A DNA stretch of 51,201 nt from Bacteroidota bacterium (GTDB taxonomy: Bacteria > Bacteroidota > Bacteroidia > JABEUT01). The notes below the pieces were generated by a model. It did not search any database. It had not been told where the DNA came from and saw nothing but the letters and a program-made list of their open reading frames with translations. The translations under genes were made by a program, and so were the position numbers. The stretch's first letter is position 1, and each line of letters begins with the position of its first letter. The stretch spans positions 1 through 51,201 of the forward strand of contig JABCZW010000015.1 in assembly GCA_013289475.1 (NCBI GenBank), given 5' to 3'. Below, piece by piece: positions 50,067 to 51,201 of the stretch.

Positions 50067-51122
50067 TTATTTGGCTCTCAACCCATCCCAGCCCTGAACA
50101 GGCAATGGATGCATCTTACCGTCCTTCGCTGCAAGCATAATACCGTCCTCAGAAGGTAATATTTCGCCTATAATGGTAAGTAACGCAGGGTCCTTAATCT
50201 TTTTGTAATCGGCAGGATTAAGGGTGAATAACAATTCGTAATCTTCACCACCACTTAGTGCAAAAAGTGAAGGTGATACTCCATTTTCATTGGCAACCTT
50301 TATTGTCTCTTCGTGAATAGGTACTTTAAGTTCTTCTAACAGGCAACCTGTCTTAGATGCTTCGCAGATATGGTGTATCTCAGAAGAAAGTCCGTCGGAA
50401 ATATCAATCATTGAAGTAGGAACTATGTCTGATGTATTGAATAATTCTACCACATCAACTCTGGCACGGGGCATCAATTGCTTTTGCAAAACATAGCCAT
50501 ATCCCTGCAATTCCGGTTTTTGGGATGGGTCTGCGCCCACAGTTTTTCTCGCTCTTTCCAATAAAAGCAGGCCTGCATAGGCTGCACCTAAATCTCCGCT
50601 TACACAAAGCAAATCTCCCGGTTTTGCACCGTTACGGTATACAACACTTTCTTTTTTTGCCTTGCCTAAAATTGTTACATCTATTACCAGTCCTGAACGG
50701 GATGAAGTAGTATCTCCACCTACAAGATCAACTTTATATTCTTTACAGGCAAATCTTATTCCCTTATAAATTTCTTCTAACGATTCTACTGAATATTGAT
50801 TTGAAACCGCGATGGAAACCACTACTTGTGTTGGAGTTCCATTCATGGCACATATGTCAGATACGTTTACGGCAATTGCTTTATAACCTAAATGACGCAA
50901 AGGAGTATATGTAAGTTCAAAGTGTATACCTTCAGCCATCATATCGGTAGAAAGCAACATTACTTCACCCTCAGCAGGTGGAGCAATCACTGCAGCATCA
51001 TCCCCCACTCCCTTTATAGTAGATGATTGAAGCAATTCAATTTTTTCGGTAAGGTGCTTAATAAGTCCGAACTCACCCAATTTACTTATCTCAGTGTATT
51101 TTTTTACTTCTGTATCTGCCAT
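50067..51122 (-). CDS. thiL: Thiamine-monophosphate kinase
   Basis: This 351-residue ATP-dependent kinase makes thiamine diphosphate from thiamine monophosphate in the cytosol. It has the ThiL motifs IKGVGDDAAVI, LLSTDMMAEGIHF, the conserved YKAIAVNVSDICAMNGTP, the metal/ATP-binding VDLVGGDTTSSRS, and the later ISDGLSSEIHHIC and ALSGGEDYELLFTL. Length is usual for the family. The start overlaps the stop of the upstream gene by one base (TAATG), so it is co-transcribed with it. No other thi gene is visible. Confidence 0.95.
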   Translation of the reverse strand: MADTEVKKYTEISKLGEFGLIKHLTEKIELLQSSTIKGVGDDAAVIAPPAEGEVMLLSTDMMAEGIHFELTYTPLRHLGYKAIAVNVSDICAMNGTPTQVVVSIAVSNQYSVESLEEIYKGIRFACKEYKVDLVGGDTTSSRSGLVIDVTILGKAKKESVVYRNGAKPGDLLCVSGDLGAAYAGLLLLERARKTVGADPSQKPELQGYGYVLQKQLMPRARVDVVELFNTSDIVPTSMIDISDGLSSEIHHICEASKTGCLLEELKVPIHEETIKVANENGVSPSLFALSGGEDYELLFTLNPADYKKIKDPALLTIIGEILPSEDGIMLAAKDGKMHPLPVQGWDGLRAK

Positions 51123-51201
51123 TAACCTTTTATTTTTTGCTCTATTGATGAAGTAGAGAAACCGGGTATGTAATCTATAACTGTTATTTCACCGCCTTTT
51201 G
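51122..51201 (-). CDS. C-terminal end of a probable nucleotidyltransferase (partial)
   Basis: Only the last 25-26 codons are inside the window; the gene continues past base 51201. The visible end contains KGGEITVIDYIPGFSTSSIEQKI. The pattern of a beta strand, PGFSTS and a short helix resembles the C-terminus of cytidylyltransferase/adenylyltransferase proteins (RfaE2-like GYSTSxIIEKI). The stop overlaps the thiL start (TAATG). The family call is tentative because so little is visible. Confidence 0.5.
   Translation of the reverse strand, partial: KGGEITVIDYIPGFSTSSIEQKIKG

Overview
The window reads as one continuous piece of chromosome from a member of the Bacteroidota (Bacteroidetes). Four independent kinds of evidence support this. 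(1) A 2007-residue secreted protein ends in a type IX secretion (T9SS) type A sorting domain. (2) A hybrid-type sensor carries a reg_prop beta-propeller and a Y_Y_Y domain. (3) Promoters fit the Bacteroidota sigma-A pattern TTG-N(17-23)-TAnnTTTG, seen upstream of at least a dozen genes. (4) Start codons mostly lack Shine-Dalgarno sequences. The DNA is moderately AT-rich. Genes are closely packed, no stretch longer than about 300 bases lacks a gene, and there is no insertion sequence, prophage, integrase or CRISPR array. It is a core-like region with several lineage-specific loci.

Layout. 1-2757: the end of the site-2 protease rseP, a translationally coupled secreted protein of unknown function, and an ALDH7-type aldehyde dehydrogenase. 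2758-9010: a regulated leader (FNR-type palindrome, promoter, three GGGGATT iterations) and the giant T9SS cargo gene. 9011-15252: a phosphosugar isomerase with lipB, then a tandem duplication of M13 metallopeptidases, one predicted lipoprotein and one predicted periplasmic protein. 15271-15527: tRNA-Ser(UGA) between two hairpin terminators. 15540-20176: an alpha/beta hydrolase (minus), then an ECF sigma gene with a cysteine-containing C-terminal extension. The sigma gene is followed by three small proteins (SRPBCC, a dimeric alpha-beta barrel and an unknown), a strong terminator, a lipoprotein, a YCII protein and a TrmO-type methyltransferase.

20183-30039: mostly minus strand. An AI-2E-family permease and a small holin-like pair precede a nine-gene TetR-TolC-HlyD-ABC-ABC-permease-permease locus. 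This resembles E. coli cecR-ybhGFSR with the two ATPase domains split into two genes, and it ends in a PAP2_C/sphingomyelin-synthase-like membrane enzyme. The tetR promoter is overlapped by a 26-bp inverted repeat, a good candidate autoregulatory operator. 30160-31247: a minus-strand envelope-stress-like mini-operon (CsbD and two small membrane proteins) that ends in an unusual 29-residue tryptophan-rich membrane peptide, then a small unknown gene. 31391-34246: a GNAT, divergent ada plus a second GNAT, and a Crp/Fnr regulator.

34379-42388: a plus-strand run of five genes. It starts with a TPR protein carrying about 30 YwqK/MORN-like repeats, overlaps a DUF3857-transglutaminase protein, and continues with a DUF3857 paralogue that lacks a recognisable His-Asp part of the transglutaminase triad. 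Two small MmcQ/YjbR- and TfoX-like genes follow. This secreted trio is the best candidate here for an undescribed system. 42431-51201: kbl; a minus-strand two-component pair (propeller histidine kinase and NarL-type regulator); a hypothetical; a LemA-TPM-TPM operon; thiL; and the end of a probable nucleotidyltransferase.

Functional names rest on recognised motifs and family length. No database search was possible, so subfamily assignments are inferences.
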